Assembly (NCBI GenBank): GCA_021775525.1
Contig: JAJFHQ010000075.1
Span: 62,001 to 126,000 of the forward strand
DNA: 64,000 bases
DNA from: Hyphomicrobiales bacterium
GTDB lineage: Bacteria; Pseudomonadota; Alphaproteobacteria; Rhizobiales; Methyloligellaceae
Direction: 5' to 3'
Part shown: piece after piece, positions 52,937 through 63,889 of the stretch
Layout: the number at the start of each line of letters is the position of its first letter
Position numbering within the stretch: position 1 is the first letter of the stretch
Made by a program: the position numbers and the translations under genes
Notes under the pieces: model-generated
Databases searched by the model: none
The model's input: the letters and a program-made list of their open reading frames with translations, nothing else
What the model was told of the DNA's origin: nothing

Positions 52937-54718
52937 ATGATCGTTGAAACCATCTCCACCCGCGCGCGCCTGACCACGTCGGCAACCCGGAATGCAAGCC
53001 GTCACGCCTGGCGGTGGCTGCTGCGATCTCCTCTCCTGCGCTGGCGCTATCGCGGGCATCCGATCGATCATCTCCTGATCATGCCGCAGGATTTGCGCAC
53101 TGGTGATCCGAGCTTTGCCAGTGAAATCTACAGCGGGCATCTGGGGCTGGCCGGCGAGGTTGCCTTGCTGGGCACGGACTCTCCTTTTACCGTTCCTCCT
53201 CCGAGCGATGGATGGGAGCGCGAACTGCATGGCTTCGGGTGGCTGCGCCATCTGCGAGCCGCCCATGACGAAATTTCCCGCGAACACGCCCGGACGCTGG
53301 TGCGCGACTGGATTTCGTTGCACAGGGATCCAAGCGGCCTCGCCTGGGAACCTGAGATTACCGCGCGGCGGATTATCTCCTGGCTGTCTCATGCTGCCAT
53401 CTTCGTCGAGGGGGCAGACGAGACCTTTTACGACCAGGCGATGCGTTCCTTGGCGATGCAGTTCCGGTATCTGCGTTCCTCATACAAGGATACGCCTGAC
53501 GGCGTACCCCGGCTCACTTCGCTCATCGCCCTTTCCCTGGCAGGACTGTGCGCGGATGAAAAACACCCTTCCTCATTTGCCCGCCCCAAGGCGCTCATTG
53601 AAGAGTTAAAACGGCAAATTCTCGCCGATGGCGGGCATATCAGCCGCAATCCGTGTGCCCTGATCGAGCTTCTGCTCGATCTGCTTCCGCTGCGCCAATG
53701 CTATATTGCCCGCGACCAGAATCCGCCGCCAGAGCTGTTTAGTGCCATTGACCGGATGATGCCCATGCTTCGCTTCTTCCAGATCGGCGACCAGGGCTTT
53801 GCCCACTTCAACGGCATGGGGCCCACTCCCATGGAATCCCTCGCAGCATTGATGGTCCATGACGACGTTCGCGGCAAACCGGTATCTCATGCGGACAAGT
53901 CCGGATATTGCCGGATGAAATCCGGCAACAGCATTCTCATCATCGATACCGGGCACGCGCCACCCATTTCGCTCAGTGGCGAGGCACATGCCGGGGCCTT
54001 GTCATTCGAGATGAGCAGTGGCAACCACCCGCTTATCGTCAATTGCGGCGTACCCATGCGCGATGAACCGGAGTGGCGCTCGGTCGCTCGTGCCACCGCG
54101 GCGCACTCTACGCTCGTATTTAGCGATAGCTCTTCATCACTTCTGGTGGGCGGTGGACCACCGGCCACAACCGGCGACACGCCGCGCCTGTCTGGTCCGG
54201 CAAATGTGCAGGCGGAGCTGAGATCAGAGAAAGGCACCGCGGAGCTACGCGCCTCCCATGACGGCTATGACCAGCGATACGGCGTCACCCATGTGCGCCG
54301 CCTGAGGATGGCTGCGAATGGTGAGTTGCTGATGGGTATAGATCAACTCATCGCCCCCCAAGGGCTGAAAGGCGCGGCGCGTGACAATGGCGGTGAGTTC
54401 GCCATCCGCTTTCACCTGCACCCATCGACGCGCGCGGAGATCTCCCAGGACGGGCAGAGCGTACTCATTTCACTTCCCGATCACGAAGGCTGGCGGATGT
54501 CCTCAAAAGAGGGCACCCTCCTGATCGAGGAAAGCGTTTTCCTCGCCGATGTTAAGGGACCGCGCCGCTCCTCCCAGATAGTGATCTACGGTTCCATGGG
54601 GGCCGCAAACGAGGTCAAGTTAAACTGGAGCCTGGAGCAACTTTCACTGGCAGCCGGGAAACCCTCGGCGGAGACCGAAATCCGTGAGGAAAACTCCGAA
54701 TTGCCGCTTGAAGATTGA
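52937..54718 (+). CDS. Heparinase II/III family protein
   Basis: 593 aa. N-terminal alpha-toroid (blocks [44 protein letters not shown]) and C-terminal beta-sandwich Heparinase_II_III domain ([38 protein letters not shown]). Alphaproteobacterial members commonly lie between rsmB and purH; the natural polysaccharide is unknown. ATG at 52937 with GGGG upstream. Confidence 0.88.
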   Translation: MIVETISTRARLTTSATRNASRHAWRWLLRSPLLRWRYRGHPIDHLLIMPQDLRTGDPSFASEIYSGHLGLAGEVALLGTDSPFTVPPPSDGWERELHGFGWLRHLRAAHDEISREHARTLVRDWISLHRDPSGLAWEPEITARRIISWLSHAAIFVEGADETFYDQAMRSLAMQFRYLRSSYKDTPDGVPRLTSLIALSLAGLCADEKHPSSFARPKALIEELKRQILADGGHISRNPCALIELLLDLLPLRQCYIARDQNPPPELFSAIDRMMPMLRFFQIGDQGFAHFNGMGPTPMESLAALMVHDDVRGKPVSHADKSGYCRMKSGNSILIIDTGHAPPISLSGEAHAGALSFEMSSGNHPLIVNCGVPMRDEPEWRSVARATAAHSTLVFSDSSSSLLVGGGPPATTGDTPRLSGPANVQAELRSEKGTAELRASHDGYDQRYGVTHVRRLRMAANGELLMGIDQLIAPQGLKGAARDNGGEFAIRFHLHPSTRAEISQDGQSVLISLPDHEGWRMSSKEGTLLIEESVFLADVKGPRRSSQIVIYGSMGAANEVKLNWSLEQLSLAAGKPSAETEIREENSELPLED

Positions 54719-54798
54719 GCCTGTATGGGCGCAATTTGCCGTATTTCACCATTGCGCCATTCATGCTAACCCGGCAGCTAATCAGGCCTGAGGATCAG

Positions 54799-56391
54799 AT
54801 GTCTCCAACCAATGTGAAAATCGAACGGGCACTGATTTCGGTTTCCGATAAAACGGGAATCGCGGACCTGGCGCGCCAGCTTGACGATGCTGGCGTCGAA
54901 CTTGTCTCGACGGGCGGGACCGCAGCCCTGCTCCGGGATGAGGGTCTCGCCGTCAAGGATGTCTCGGAGATCACCGGCTTCCCGGAAATGATGGACGGGC
55001 GGATCAAAACGCTGCACCCGAAAGTCCACGGCGGCTTGCTCGCCATACGCGGCAACAAGGATCATGCGGGAGCCCAGGCCGAGCACGCAATCGCCAATAT
55101 CGACCTGCTGATAGTGAACCTCTACCCGTTCGAGGAGACAGTCGCCAAAGGCGCGGACTTCGATACCTGCATCGAGAATATCGACATTGGCGGCCCGGCC
55201 ATGATCCGCGCGGCGGCTAAAAACCATTCCGGTGTCGCCGTAGTCGTGGACTCTTCCGATTATGAAAAACTTGTTGGCGATATGGCGCAGCATGACGGTG
55301 CAACCTGCCCGAAATTCCGCCGCAAGCTTGCAGCCAAGGCCTATGCCCGTACCGCAGCTTACGATGCTGCCATTGCAACATGGTTCGCGGACCAGCTGGA
55401 CATCGATACGCCAGACACCCGCGTCTTTTCAGGCAAGCTTTCCCAGACGCTTCGTTACGGCGAGAACCCGCATCAAAATGCCGCCTTCTATACCACTGGA
55501 GACGTCAGGCCCGGTGTCGCCACCGCACGGCAAGTACAGGGCAAGGAACTCAGCTACAACAATCTGAACGACACGGATGCAGCCTACGAGCTTGTGGCGG
55601 AATTTGATCCGGACAAAAGCGCCGCCGTCGCAATCATCAAGCACGCCAACCCGTGCGGAGCGGCAACCGCCACTTCACAGCGCGAGGCTTATGAGCTGGC
55701 GCTACGTTGCGACCCGACAAGCGCGTTTGGCGGCATCGTCGCCCTCAACCGGACGCTCGATGGGGAAGCGGCGGAAGCCATCTCGCAAATTTTTACCGAG
55801 GTCATTATTGCCCCCGACGCATCGGGGGATGCACTCAAAATTCTGGCCGCCAAGAAGAACCTGCGCGTCCTGCTGGCCGGTGATCTGCCCGACGCCGGCT
55901 CTCAAGGGATCACCATGAAAATGCTCGCCGGTGGTTTTCTTGTGCAGAGCCGTGACAATGGCAGAGCGGGTACACTTGAGCTTAAGACCGTGACGAAGCG
56001 GGCGCCAAGCGATCGGGAACTGGCCGATCTGAAATTCGCTTTTACAGTTGCCAAGCACGTCAAATCGAATGCCATTATCTATGTCAAAGACGGTGCGACG
56101 GTCGGCATTGGCGCGGGGCAAATGAGCCGTATCGACTCATCCCGCATTGCCGCATCGAAAGCCAGGGACGCCTCAAATGAAGCCGGTTTGAAAGAAACCC
56201 TGACCAGGGGCTCGGTAGTCGCTTCAGATGCATTCTTTCCCTTCGCCGACGGGCTGGTCACAGCCATCGAGGCGGGCGCCACCGCCGTCATCCAACCGGG
56301 CGGTTCCATGCGAGATGACGAGGTGATCGCGGCTGCGGATAACGCCGGCATCGCCATGGTCTTCACAGGCATGCGGCATTTCCGGCACTAA
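54799..56391 (+). CDS. purH: Bifunctional AICAR formyltransferase/IMP cyclohydrolase
   Basis: 530 aa. Last two steps of IMP synthesis. N-terminal MGS-like cyclohydrolase domain ([32 protein letters not shown]), then the formyltransferase with KHANPCGAA and the C-terminal [30 protein letters not shown] at 54799 preceded by GAGG; the frame upstream overlaps the heparinase gene. Confidence 0.96.
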   Translation: MSPTNVKIERALISVSDKTGIADLARQLDDAGVELVSTGGTAALLRDEGLAVKDVSEITGFPEMMDGRIKTLHPKVHGGLLAIRGNKDHAGAQAEHAIANIDLLIVNLYPFEETVAKGADFDTCIENIDIGGPAMIRAAAKNHSGVAVVVDSSDYEKLVGDMAQHDGATCPKFRRKLAAKAYARTAAYDAAIATWFADQLDIDTPDTRVFSGKLSQTLRYGENPHQNAAFYTTGDVRPGVATARQVQGKELSYNNLNDTDAAYELVAEFDPDKSAAVAIIKHANPCGAATATSQREAYELALRCDPTSAFGGIVALNRTLDGEAAEAISQIFTEVIIAPDASGDALKILAAKKNLRVLLAGDLPDAGSQGITMKMLAGGFLVQSRDNGRAGTLELKTVTKRAPSDRELADLKFAFTVAKHVKSNAIIYVKDGATVGIGAGQMSRIDSSRIAASKARDASNEAGLKETLTRGSVVASDAFFPFADGLVTAIEAGATAVIQPGGSMRDDEVIAAADNAGIAMVFTGMRHFRH

Positions 56392-56395
56392 GCCC

Positions 56396-56438
56396 AATCC
56401 GAAAAGCGGGAACTGGTTTTCGAATAAATTGTGCGATA
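56396..56438. repeat. Short palindromic Rhizobiales-type repeat
   Basis: AATCCGAAAAGCGGGAACTG then GTTTTCGAATAAATTGTGCG. CGAAAA and TTTTCG can pair around GCGGGAACTGG. This sequence recalls an intergenic repeat found many times in Mesorhizobium/Rhizobium-type genomes (from memory). It lies between convergent purH and MFS genes and may also act as terminator. Confidence 0.6.
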
Positions 56439-56446
56439 GGAAATGA

Positions 56447-57820
56447 CTAGCGCTCTTCTTTCACGCTCAGCAGAAGACCCAACCCCAACATCAGGTAAAT
56501 CGCGATGCTGGCGATGCCGAGGCGCTGGTCTCCTGTCATCGCTGTAACGAGCGAAACCGTCAGGGGCGCCGCAAAAGCCGTCACCTTGCCCGAAAACGCA
56601 AACAAGCCAAAAAATTCAGTCGCCATGTCGGGCGGTGTGATCCGCGCCAGCAGTGATCTGGAGGACGCCTGAATTGGTCCCGAGACAAGGCCGATACCGG
56701 CGGCAAAGGCCATATACACTTTCTCGCCAACGCTCGAAAACACGCCGTCGGCGGCAGAGGCGGGCGCAACCCCCACCACATAGAAAATGGACGTGGCATC
56801 CACTGACAGCACGCCAGCACAGGCCGCCATGAGACCGACCAGACCCCAGATGATGACCGTGCGCGCCCCGAAGCGGTCATCGAGCGGGCCGCCGATGAAA
56901 GCCCCGATTGCGGCTGTGACGGTAATGACAATTCCGAACAGGCCAAGTTCCGCCGCCGTCCAGTTAAAAAGCGAAGCGGCATAGAGCCCCCCGAAAACAA
57001 AGATCGCGCCAAGTCCGTCGGCATAGAGCATGCGCGCTGTCAGGAATCGCACGATGTTTCCATAGTGGCGCACATGGAGGAGCGTATCGCGCAACTGCCT
57101 GAGGCCACGTCTGACAGCACTTCCCGGTCCATTGACGCTTTTGCCGGACCCGATATCGGGTGTGAACAGAAACAATGGCAGCACGAATATCGCGTACCAG
57201 AGCGCGGAAAGCGGGCCGATCAACCGTTCGCCCTCATGGTCGAGTGAATTCAGCGGCAGGACCGGCTCCAGCCCCATCATTGTCTTGCCGGTCTCGCCGT
57301 CGGCCACGATCAGGCCGGCGGCCAGCACCAGCGACACCAGCCCGCCGGCATAGCCCACCGCCCAGCCGGTCCCGCTCAAACGCCCCAGCCTGTCCGGCGG
57401 AACGAGACCCGGCATCATGGCATTGGTGAACACGGTGGCGATTTCCGCCGCTACGCTGGCAACGATAATCCCGGCGATCACGGGCAAAAGCTGGGAGGAT
57501 TGTCCAGGAGCCGCCAGCCAAAGCGAGCAAAGCCCGGCAATGAGCGCGAGCGAGGAGATGGCAATCCATGGCTTGCGCTTGCCCGATGCGTCGGCGATGG
57601 CGCCAAGGACCGGGGAGAGCAGCGCCACAAAGACACCGGCTGCCGCAGTGGTGTAGCCCCATAACTCCTGGCCCCAAGCCGCGTCCCCGATAAAGGTGGA
57701 GGCAAAATAAGGGGCAAAAAGAAAGGTCAGGACGAGAGTGTAGAAGGGCTGCGCCGCCCAGTCGAACATGACCCACCCGGCCAGCGCGCGCGGGGGTACG
57801 AATTGCATTTTACTCGCCAT
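56447..57820 (-). CDS. MFS transporter, UMF1/ATG22-like
   Basis: 457 aa, twelve helices. FDWAAQPFYTLVLTFLFAPYF near the start and LSPVLGAIADASGKRKPWI in the loop after helix 2 are hallmarks of the UMF1 family related to vacuolar Atg22 amino-acid effluxers. Substrate unknown. Confidence 0.88.
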   Translation of the reverse strand: MASKMQFVPPRALAGWVMFDWAAQPFYTLVLTFLFAPYFASTFIGDAAWGQELWGYTTAAAGVFVALLSPVLGAIADASGKRKPWIAISSLALIAGLCSLWLAAPGQSSQLLPVIAGIIVASVAAEIATVFTNAMMPGLVPPDRLGRLSGTGWAVGYAGGLVSLVLAAGLIVADGETGKTMMGLEPVLPLNSLDHEGERLIGPLSALWYAIFVLPLFLFTPDIGSGKSVNGPGSAVRRGLRQLRDTLLHVRHYGNIVRFLTARMLYADGLGAIFVFGGLYAASLFNWTAAELGLFGIVITVTAAIGAFIGGPLDDRFGARTVIIWGLVGLMAACAGVLSVDATSIFYVVGVAPASAADGVFSSVGEKVYMAFAAGIGLVSGPIQASSRSLLARITPPDMATEFFGLFAFSGKVTAFAAPLTVSLVTAMTGDQRLGIASIAIYLMLGLGLLLSVKEER

Positions 57821-57847
57821 TGTTCAGTGATTACGCCCGTTATGGTC

Positions 57848-60800
57848 TCACGAGGGACTGATATCTCGCAAATGCCCGACGGCAACCATCAGCCGTGACA
57901 GGCTGGATTCTTCACCATCGAGGATTTCATCCAGCGCGCGCTTGGTCCGGTCCGCCTGTAAGGCGTTGGCCTTATACCATTTCTGGAAATCCGCTTTTTT
58001 GCCCGAAGCGGAACGCACCACCTCCTGCGCGATCGACCGCTGGGCATCCGCCATGGCACTCATCGCGGAATTGATCGCCAGCCGGTCGAAATAATCGGTC
58101 AGAAGCAGTCGCTGGCCAATGTCCTTCAATTCTTCAAGCCTGAAAAATGAGGCCAAATCAAAATGTACCGATGCAATTTCAAGGACAGGCCGCTTCACGG
58201 CATGGGCAACCAGCACCATGTCCGGGGCGTCATCCATGAAACGCAGTTCGGCCAGCTTGCGTGCAAGCGGGGCCGGCAGGCCCGCTTCCTTCATTGTATC
58301 CATATCCTGCTTCACAGACTCTTTATGTGAGTCGGCGAGGAGGGAGTTCAGGCTCTTTGAAAGCTGGCCCAACCCCTTGCGGAAGGTTTCGATTTCTCCG
58401 GTCAAACCTTTTTTCAGCGGAACATGACGCAGGAACCAGGCGGTCTGCATGCGGACAAGATCCTGAACCCTGAGATAAAGATCGAGCTGCATCTCGCCGG
58501 GGATCTTGTTGTCCAGTTGGTCGATGTCTGAAAACAGTTCTTCCAGCCCGAAGATCGCTTGCGCCGCGGTAAATGCCAGCACCACCTCGTCCGCGCCGCG
58601 CCCGGTTTCCTCCCTAAGCCGCACAGGCATGCTCGCGCCGCCGCGATTGATGACGGCATTGGTGAGTTGCGTGGCAATGATCTCGCGCCGTAGCCTGTGC
58701 GAGGCGATCTCTTCAGGATAATTCTTCAGCAGGGTTTTCGGGAAATAGCTTTCCAGATCGCGCTCGAAATAGGGATCGTCTGGAACCTTCGACGCAACCA
58801 GCGCGTCGTAAAGATCAATTTTGGCATAGGCAAGCAGCACGGAGAGCTCGGGACGGGTGAGGGAGAGATTCTGCTGCTGGAGTTCGGCAATCTCCATGTC
58901 GTCTGGCAGGAACTCGAGTTCCCGGTTCAGAAGACCGGTTTTTTCCAGATCCCTCATCAGTCGCTGCTGGAAGCTCAAATCGGAAGCGCCCCTGCGCTCT
59001 GCGAGCGAAATGGCAAGGGTCTGAAGATAGTTGTTCTCAAGGCAGGCCTCGGCCACCTCCTCGGTCATTTTCGGGAGGAAGGCGTTGCGTTCTTTCAGGG
59101 TCAGCTTGCCCGCGGCAACCGCTGCGCCCATGGCAATCTTGATATTGACCTCCTGGTCGGAGGAATTCACGCCGGCGGAATTGTCAATCGCGTCCGTGTT
59201 CACGCGCCCGCCCGCACGGGCGAACTCAATCCGCGCGTCCTGCGTCATGCCAAGGTTGGCGCCTTCGCCAATGGCTTTCACATTCAGCTCATGGGCTTTC
59301 ACGCGGATGGCATCATTGGCGCGGTCACCGATCTGCTCATCACTTTCAATAGCTCCACCCACATAGGTGCCGATGCCGCCGAACCAGAGCAGGTCGAAGG
59401 AGGATTTGAGCAGCGCTCGAATGAGTTCATTCGGTGTCACGTCGTTGGCCTCGATCCCAGTGATCTGCTTGATCTGCGGGTTCAGCCGGATGGACTTTGC
59501 CGAGCGGGAAAACACACCGCCGCCATTGGATATGAGCTTCTTGTTATAATCCTGCCAGCTCGAGCGGCTCTTTTTAAACAGTCGGTTGCGCTCCTTCCAG
59601 CTTGAAGCGGGATCTGGATCAGGATCGATAAAGATATCGCGATGATCGAAGGCAACGACCAGCTCGATCGCCTTTGACAGAAGCATTCCGTTGCCGAACA
59701 CGTCACCCGACATGTCACCGACGCCGATGACGCGGAATGGCGTCGTCTGGATATCCCAGTCGATTTCCCGGAAATGCCGTTTGACAGACTCCCAGCCACC
59801 ACGCGCGGTGATTCCCATTTTCTTGTGGTCATAGCCAACCGACCCGCCGGATGCAAAAGCATCCCCCAGCCAGAAGCCGTGATTGACCGAAATCTCGTTG
59901 GCGAAATCTGAGAATGTTGCCGTTCCCTTGTCGGCGGCAACGACCAGGTAAGGGTCATCGCCATCGAAGCGCACGGTATCTTTCGGCGGAATGACCTTTT
60001 TACCGTCGAGATTATCGGTAAGCAACAGCAGGTTCTTGATGAACTTCTGATAGGCAGAAATGCCGATTTTCATGAATTCATCGCGGTTGAGGGCCTGCCA
60101 GAGATATTTCGGCACAAACCCGCCTTTTGAGCCGGCAGGCACGATGACGACATTCTTGACCTGCTGAGCCTTGGCGAGACCAAGCACCTCGGTGCGGAAA
60201 TCCTGGGCACGGTCCGACCAGCGCAAGCCACCACGGGCAATCCGGCCACCACGCAGATGCAGACCTTCAACTTCCGTGGAGAATACGAAAATTTCGGCAA
60301 TTGGCCTTGGGTGAGGCGCGCCATCCACATTCTTGCTGTCAAACTTGAAGGAGATAGCTGATTGCGGTCCGCCGTCTTGACCACGCTGGTAGAAATTGGT
60401 GCGCAGGGTTGACTGGACAAGGTTCAGATGGTGGCGGATGATCCGGTCTTCATCAAGGGACGGGATCTCGTTCAGGGCCGTTTCAATGGCCGTCTCGAGG
60501 GGTTTGGTCGCCTTGGCCCGCGCCTCGATTGACTTACCGTTTGCCGGGTCGAACCGGATGCGGAACATCTCCATCAGCTTGCGGGTGATTTCCGCGTGCC
60601 GGAGCATCGTACCCGCCAGGTAGGCTTGGCCAAACGGTGCACCGATCTGGCGCAAATAGGAGCCGTAAGCCCGGATGACGCCTGCTTCGCGCCAGTCGAG
60701 GCCGGCATTCATGACCAGCTTGTTGAACGTATCCGAGCCCGCAAGGCCGCGCCAGACCGCGAGAAAACACTGCTCAACGCGCGCGCCGCAATCAGTCAGG

Positions 60801-62683
60801 TCAATTGCCTTTCCATCCGGGTGCTCCAGGACCATGTCATGATGGGACATCGCCTGCGCATTACTTAAGCCTGCCGGCGTAACCCGGTAGGAGCGCTCAT
60901 CGATAACGGAGAAGCCCATATTCTCAAGAACCGGCACACGTCTGCTCAGGGGGATTGGACCATGCAGGTGGTACAGCGCGATTCGCACGCGCTCTGGCCT
61001 GTCATTCTCCTCACGGTAAAATTCGACTGCCACTGGATTTTCACTATCAAGCGCCTCGAACTGCGAGATGTCGCGCACGGCGCGCCCGGCATCGAAGGCT
61101 GCCTGGTAGGCGGCTGTGAAGGCGTTGTTGTATTTTTGCGCCAGAGATGCGCCAATCCGGCTGCCTGAACTGTTCAGTTCCTCGTCAAGCCGGTCTTCCC
61201 AGGAGAGAACGATCTGCTCGATATTCTCATCGAGAAAGGCCTGGCTGCGCACCGGAGTTTTTCCACCAGTGCGTCCGACAATGAAATGGATGCGAACCAG
61301 CGGGCCTTCAGGAAAGAAGGGATAGTAGGCCGACAGCCGTCCATGGAATGTTTCTGCCAGAAACTCGCCAATATTGATGCGCACACCTGTTGAGAACCGG
61401 TCCCGTGGCACGTAGACGATAGCGGACACAAAGCGATCGAATTCATCGACCCGGGCAAAGGCGCGCGCACGCGGCCTCAGATCGAGAGACTGAATTCCAA
61501 TGGCGGTTTGATACAGCTGATCGACACCGATCTGGAACAACTCGTCACGGGGGAAGGTTTCAAGCACATTTTGCAGGGCCTTGCCGGTGTGCGAGTTTGC
61601 CGAATGACCGGATCGGTTGAGCACCACCTCAACCTTCTGGCGCAGAAACGGGATATTCTTCGTCGAGCGCGTATAAGCGGTTGAGGTAAAAAGCCCAACG
61701 ATCCGCAACTCGCCAGATATCTCGCCCTTGTCGCCATAAATCTTGACGCCGATATAGTCCATGTATGCGCGCCGGTGAACGCGCGAGCGCACATTGGCCT
61801 TGGTCACGATCAGTGGGGCCGGTGCAAAAAAGAATTTCCTGATTTCCGGCGTCATGTGCATGGATTCATCGCCACGTTTCAGCACGTAAACTTTCGGATC
61901 CCGTAATATTCCCAGGCCCGAACCGGCGACCGGCTTGAGACGGCCCGACTTGCGTCCCCCGACAAAAGAAAACGCCCGCATGCCGAGCAGAGTGAAATTA
62001 TTGTCCAGCAGCCATTTCAGGAACTGGATGGACTCCGCAAGGTCGGCTACAGGCACCGATGGCGGTGCCGTCGTGTAAGCCTCCACCGCGCCATCAAGCC
62101 GTTGCAGCATGGGACGCCAGTCTTCGACGACGATCCTGACATCATTCAGAATCCCTTCCAGCGTCTTCTTGATATCCTTGCGCTCTGCCGCGTCCGAAAT
62201 CCGACCCACATGGACGTGGATGTAGCTTTCCTTGATTGCATTTTCCGATGCAGGGTCGCCGCTATTGGTCAACGACTTGAACTTGTGCTGCTGGTCCCTG
62301 GTGATTTTCAGCACAGGGTGCAATACGAGCTGAACTCGCAAACCGCGCTCCTGTATTTCCCCTATAACGGAGTCCACCAGGAACGGCATATCTTCGTTCA
62401 GGACTTCGATGATCGTGACATCACCAAGCCGGCCGCCATCATCGTCAGGATTGTAAATATTGAGAATGTGGTTGCCAGGTTTGCGCTTGACCGCGAACTC
62501 CCAGGCAGAGCGTACCAGCTGTCCTACTTCGACCTGCGAGAACCCGTCGAAATCGCCATCATGGGAGCCGCGCAGAACGCCTTCCGCAAAGGCTGTCCGG
62601 CCCTTGCTTGCGCCCGCTCCTGCGAGCGACTTTAGCACTGAATTGATGAATGGACCTGGTTTTGACCGCGCCGTCCCTGCCAT
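57848..62683 (-). CDS. NAD-specific glutamate dehydrogenase, large type
   Basis: 1,611 aa, the 180-kDa class of NAD-GDH known from Streptomyces, Pseudomonas and Caulobacter. It interconverts glutamate and 2-oxoglutarate plus ammonia, mainly catabolic. ACT-like regulatory part in the first 700 residues; catalytic core around 800-1250 with RGGLRWSDRAQDFRTEVLGLAKAQ (in two blocks), VPAGSKGGFVPK and the nucleotide fold; long C-terminal helical part. A full-length, unbroken frame. Confidence 0.95.
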   Translation of the reverse strand: MAGTARSKPGPFINSVLKSLAGAGASKGRTAFAEGVLRGSHDGDFDGFSQVEVGQLVRSAWEFAVKRKPGNHILNIYNPDDDGGRLGDVTIIEVLNEDMPFLVDSVIGEIQERGLRVQLVLHPVLKITRDQQHKFKSLTNSGDPASENAIKESYIHVHVGRISDAAERKDIKKTLEGILNDVRIVVEDWRPMLQRLDGAVEAYTTAPPSVPVADLAESIQFLKWLLDNNFTLLGMRAFSFVGGRKSGRLKPVAGSGLGILRDPKVYVLKRGDESMHMTPEIRKFFFAPAPLIVTKANVRSRVHRRAYMDYIGVKIYGDKGEISGELRIVGLFTSTAYTRSTKNIPFLRQKVEVVLNRSGHSANSHTGKALQNVLETFPRDELFQIGVDQLYQTAIGIQSLDLRPRARAFARVDEFDRFVSAIVYVPRDRFSTGVRINIGEFLAETFHGRLSAYYPFFPEGPLVRIHFIVGRTGGKTPVRSQAFLDENIEQIVLSWEDRLDEELNSSGSRIGASLAQKYNNAFTAAYQAAFDAGRAVRDISQFEALDSENPVAVEFYREENDRPERVRIALYHLHGPIPLSRRVPVLENMGFSVIDERSYRVTPAGLSNAQAMSHHDMVLEHPDGKAIDLTDCGARVEQCFLAVWRGLAGSDTFNKLVMNAGLDWREAGVIRAYGSYLRQIGAPFGQAYLAGTMLRHAEITRKLMEMFRIRFDPANGKSIEARAKATKPLETAIETALNEIPSLDEDRIIRHHLNLVQSTLRTNFYQRGQDGGPQSAISFKFDSKNVDGAPHPRPIAEIFVFSTEVEGLHLRGGRIARGGLRWSDRAQDFRTEVLGLAKAQQVKNVVIVPAGSKGGFVPKYLWQALNRDEFMKIGISAYQKFIKNLLLLTDNLDGKKVIPPKDTVRFDGDDPYLVVAADKGTATFSDFANEISVNHGFWLGDAFASGGSVGYDHKKMGITARGGWESVKRHFREIDWDIQTTPFRVIGVGDMSGDVFGNGMLLSKAIELVVAFDHRDIFIDPDPDPASSWKERNRLFKKSRSSWQDYNKKLISNGGGVFSRSAKSIRLNPQIKQITGIEANDVTPNELIRALLKSSFDLLWFGGIGTYVGGAIESDEQIGDRANDAIRVKAHELNVKAIGEGANLGMTQDARIEFARAGGRVNTDAIDNSAGVNSSDQEVNIKIAMGAAVAAGKLTLKERNAFLPKMTEEVAEACLENNYLQTLAISLAERRGASDLSFQQRLMRDLEKTGLLNRELEFLPDDMEIAELQQQNLSLTRPELSVLLAYAKIDLYDALVASKVPDDPYFERDLESYFPKTLLKNYPEEIASHRLRREIIATQLTNAVINRGGASMPVRLREETGRGADEVVLAFTAAQAIFGLEELFSDIDQLDNKIPGEMQLDLYLRVQDLVRMQTAWFLRHVPLKKGLTGEIETFRKGLGQLSKSLNSLLADSHKESVKQDMDTMKEAGLPAPLARKLAELRFMDDAPDMVLVAHAVKRPVLEIASVHFDLASFFRLEELKDIGQRLLLTDYFDRLAINSAMSAMADAQRSIAQEVVRSASGKKADFQKWYKANALQADRTKRALDEILDGEESSLSRLMVAVGHLRDISPS

Positions 62684-62900
62684 GAAGTCGCCCCGTTATC
62701 TGTTACTGATGAGACGCATTACATTGTCGCACGAAAGTGACAAAGCTCACATCGCGAGACATGTTGACAGTGAACCGGAGACCCCCGGTTTACAAGCGAA
62801 AATGACGTGCAAATTTGTTACAGATGCAACCGGCACGGGCAACCTCGGATCAAAGCGCTGATCGGTCGTGCAGATGAAAGCAAACGTCAAAGCGTAAGGC
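62684..62900. other. Leader of the NAD-GDH gene
   Basis: 217 bp with no coding potential seen and no clear regulatory palindrome. Confidence 0.4.
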
Positions 62901-63185
62901 CTAGTCCGCTTTGTTATAAAGCGCGGCATCCTCGGCCTTTTTCACAATCGCCAGCGCCTTGTCGAACTCGGCCGTGGCCACGTCCTTCTTGCCACCCTCA
63001 AGTGCTGCGCGCCCTGCGGCGATTGCCGCGTCCAGATCGGTTTTTTGCTGTGATGTGAAGGGAAGCTTTTCCGTCATCGCTTCCTCAATGGCGACCAGTT
63101 GCTCCTCAGGCGTGCCTGGCCCCAGGCAGCCTGCCAGGAATAGACTTGCTGCGAGAGCTATTGCGCGAAGCGGTGTGGCGATCAT
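62901..63185 (-). CDS. Small predicted lipoprotein
   Basis: 94 aa. Signal ending LAGC, a good lipobox, at about residue 20; mature part helical and alanine/lysine-rich (TDLDAAIAAGRAALEGGKKDVATAEFDKAL), like a short TPR pair. ATG at 63185 or 63200. No function known. Confidence 0.75.
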   Translation of the reverse strand: MIATPLRAIALAASLFLAGCLGPGTPEEQLVAIEEAMTEKLPFTSQQKTDLDAAIAAGRAALEGGKKDVATAEFDKALAIVKKAEDAALYNKAD

Positions 63186-63267
63186 CGGAATTCCTTTCAT
63201 AAATACATATAAGTGAGTGAATAGAGATTATCCCCCACTCTGGCCAGTTGGCTTTGGTCTAAGCGCT

Positions 63268-63885
63268 TCACTCCAGAACAATCAAATGATTGGGCAGTTC
63301 ATTCCTGTTGCGGGAACTGGGTGGAAAATGTTTCGCCAGCACACTTCCGCACACTTCAATGGCGCCGACGAATCCGTCCGCCACCTTGCCGCGTGCGATA
63401 TCAGCTGTCAGTCCAGTAACGGCTTCATCCCAGACTTCAGGTGAAACTTTCTTGTAGATACCCTCATCGGCGATAACTTCTGCGAAGTGCTCCGCCTCGG
63501 AAACAAAGATGAGCACGCCGGTGCGGCCCTTGGTGGTGTGGAGATTGTGCGCCAGGAACTGCTCCATGGCATGGCGATGGGCGCGGGCGCGCTTAACGGC
63601 CCCGGGAACCAGAGCCATGCGTAGCGGCCACCATTGCACCACAAGGGCAAGCACTGCGAAGACGGCAAGTTGCAGGGCATAAACATGCGCGGCAGGCCAG
63701 GTGACAAAGAACAGGAAAATCAGGGGCACGCCCAGCGCCACAAGTGCGGCCCACATGATGGGCAGGAACACATAATCGTCGCTCGACGCTGCCACCACGG
63801 CCAGGATCTCGCCGCTGGTTTTCTTTTCTGCCGACGATATCGCGCGGGCAATACGTGTGCGGTCCTTTGTCGAAATAAAGTCCAT
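63268..63885 (-). CDS. TPM-domain membrane protein
   Basis: 205 aa. Begins MDFISTKDRTRIARAISSAEKKTSGEI, two membrane helices (about 45-90), then the TPM domain (HNLHTTKGRTGVLIFVSEAEHFAEVIADEGI). Such proteins follow LemA and a first TPM protein (YgcG) in many alphaproteobacteria, and the tail of that first TPM gene ends 5 nt upstream. Role in envelope protein turnover is presumed. Confidence 0.85.
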   Translation of the reverse strand: MDFISTKDRTRIARAISSAEKKTSGEILAVVAASSDDYVFLPIMWAALVALGVPLIFLFFVTWPAAHVYALQLAVFAVLALVVQWWPLRMALVPGAVKRARAHRHAMEQFLAHNLHTTKGRTGVLIFVSEAEHFAEVIADEGIYKKVSPEVWDEAVTGLTADIARGKVADGFVGAIEVCGSVLAKHFPPSSRNRNELPNHLIVLE

Positions 63886-63889
63886 ACCC

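Noticed and set aside
56396-56438. Rho-independent terminator for purH
   Set aside because: The six-base stem with a long loop is weak; the repeat family explains it better.
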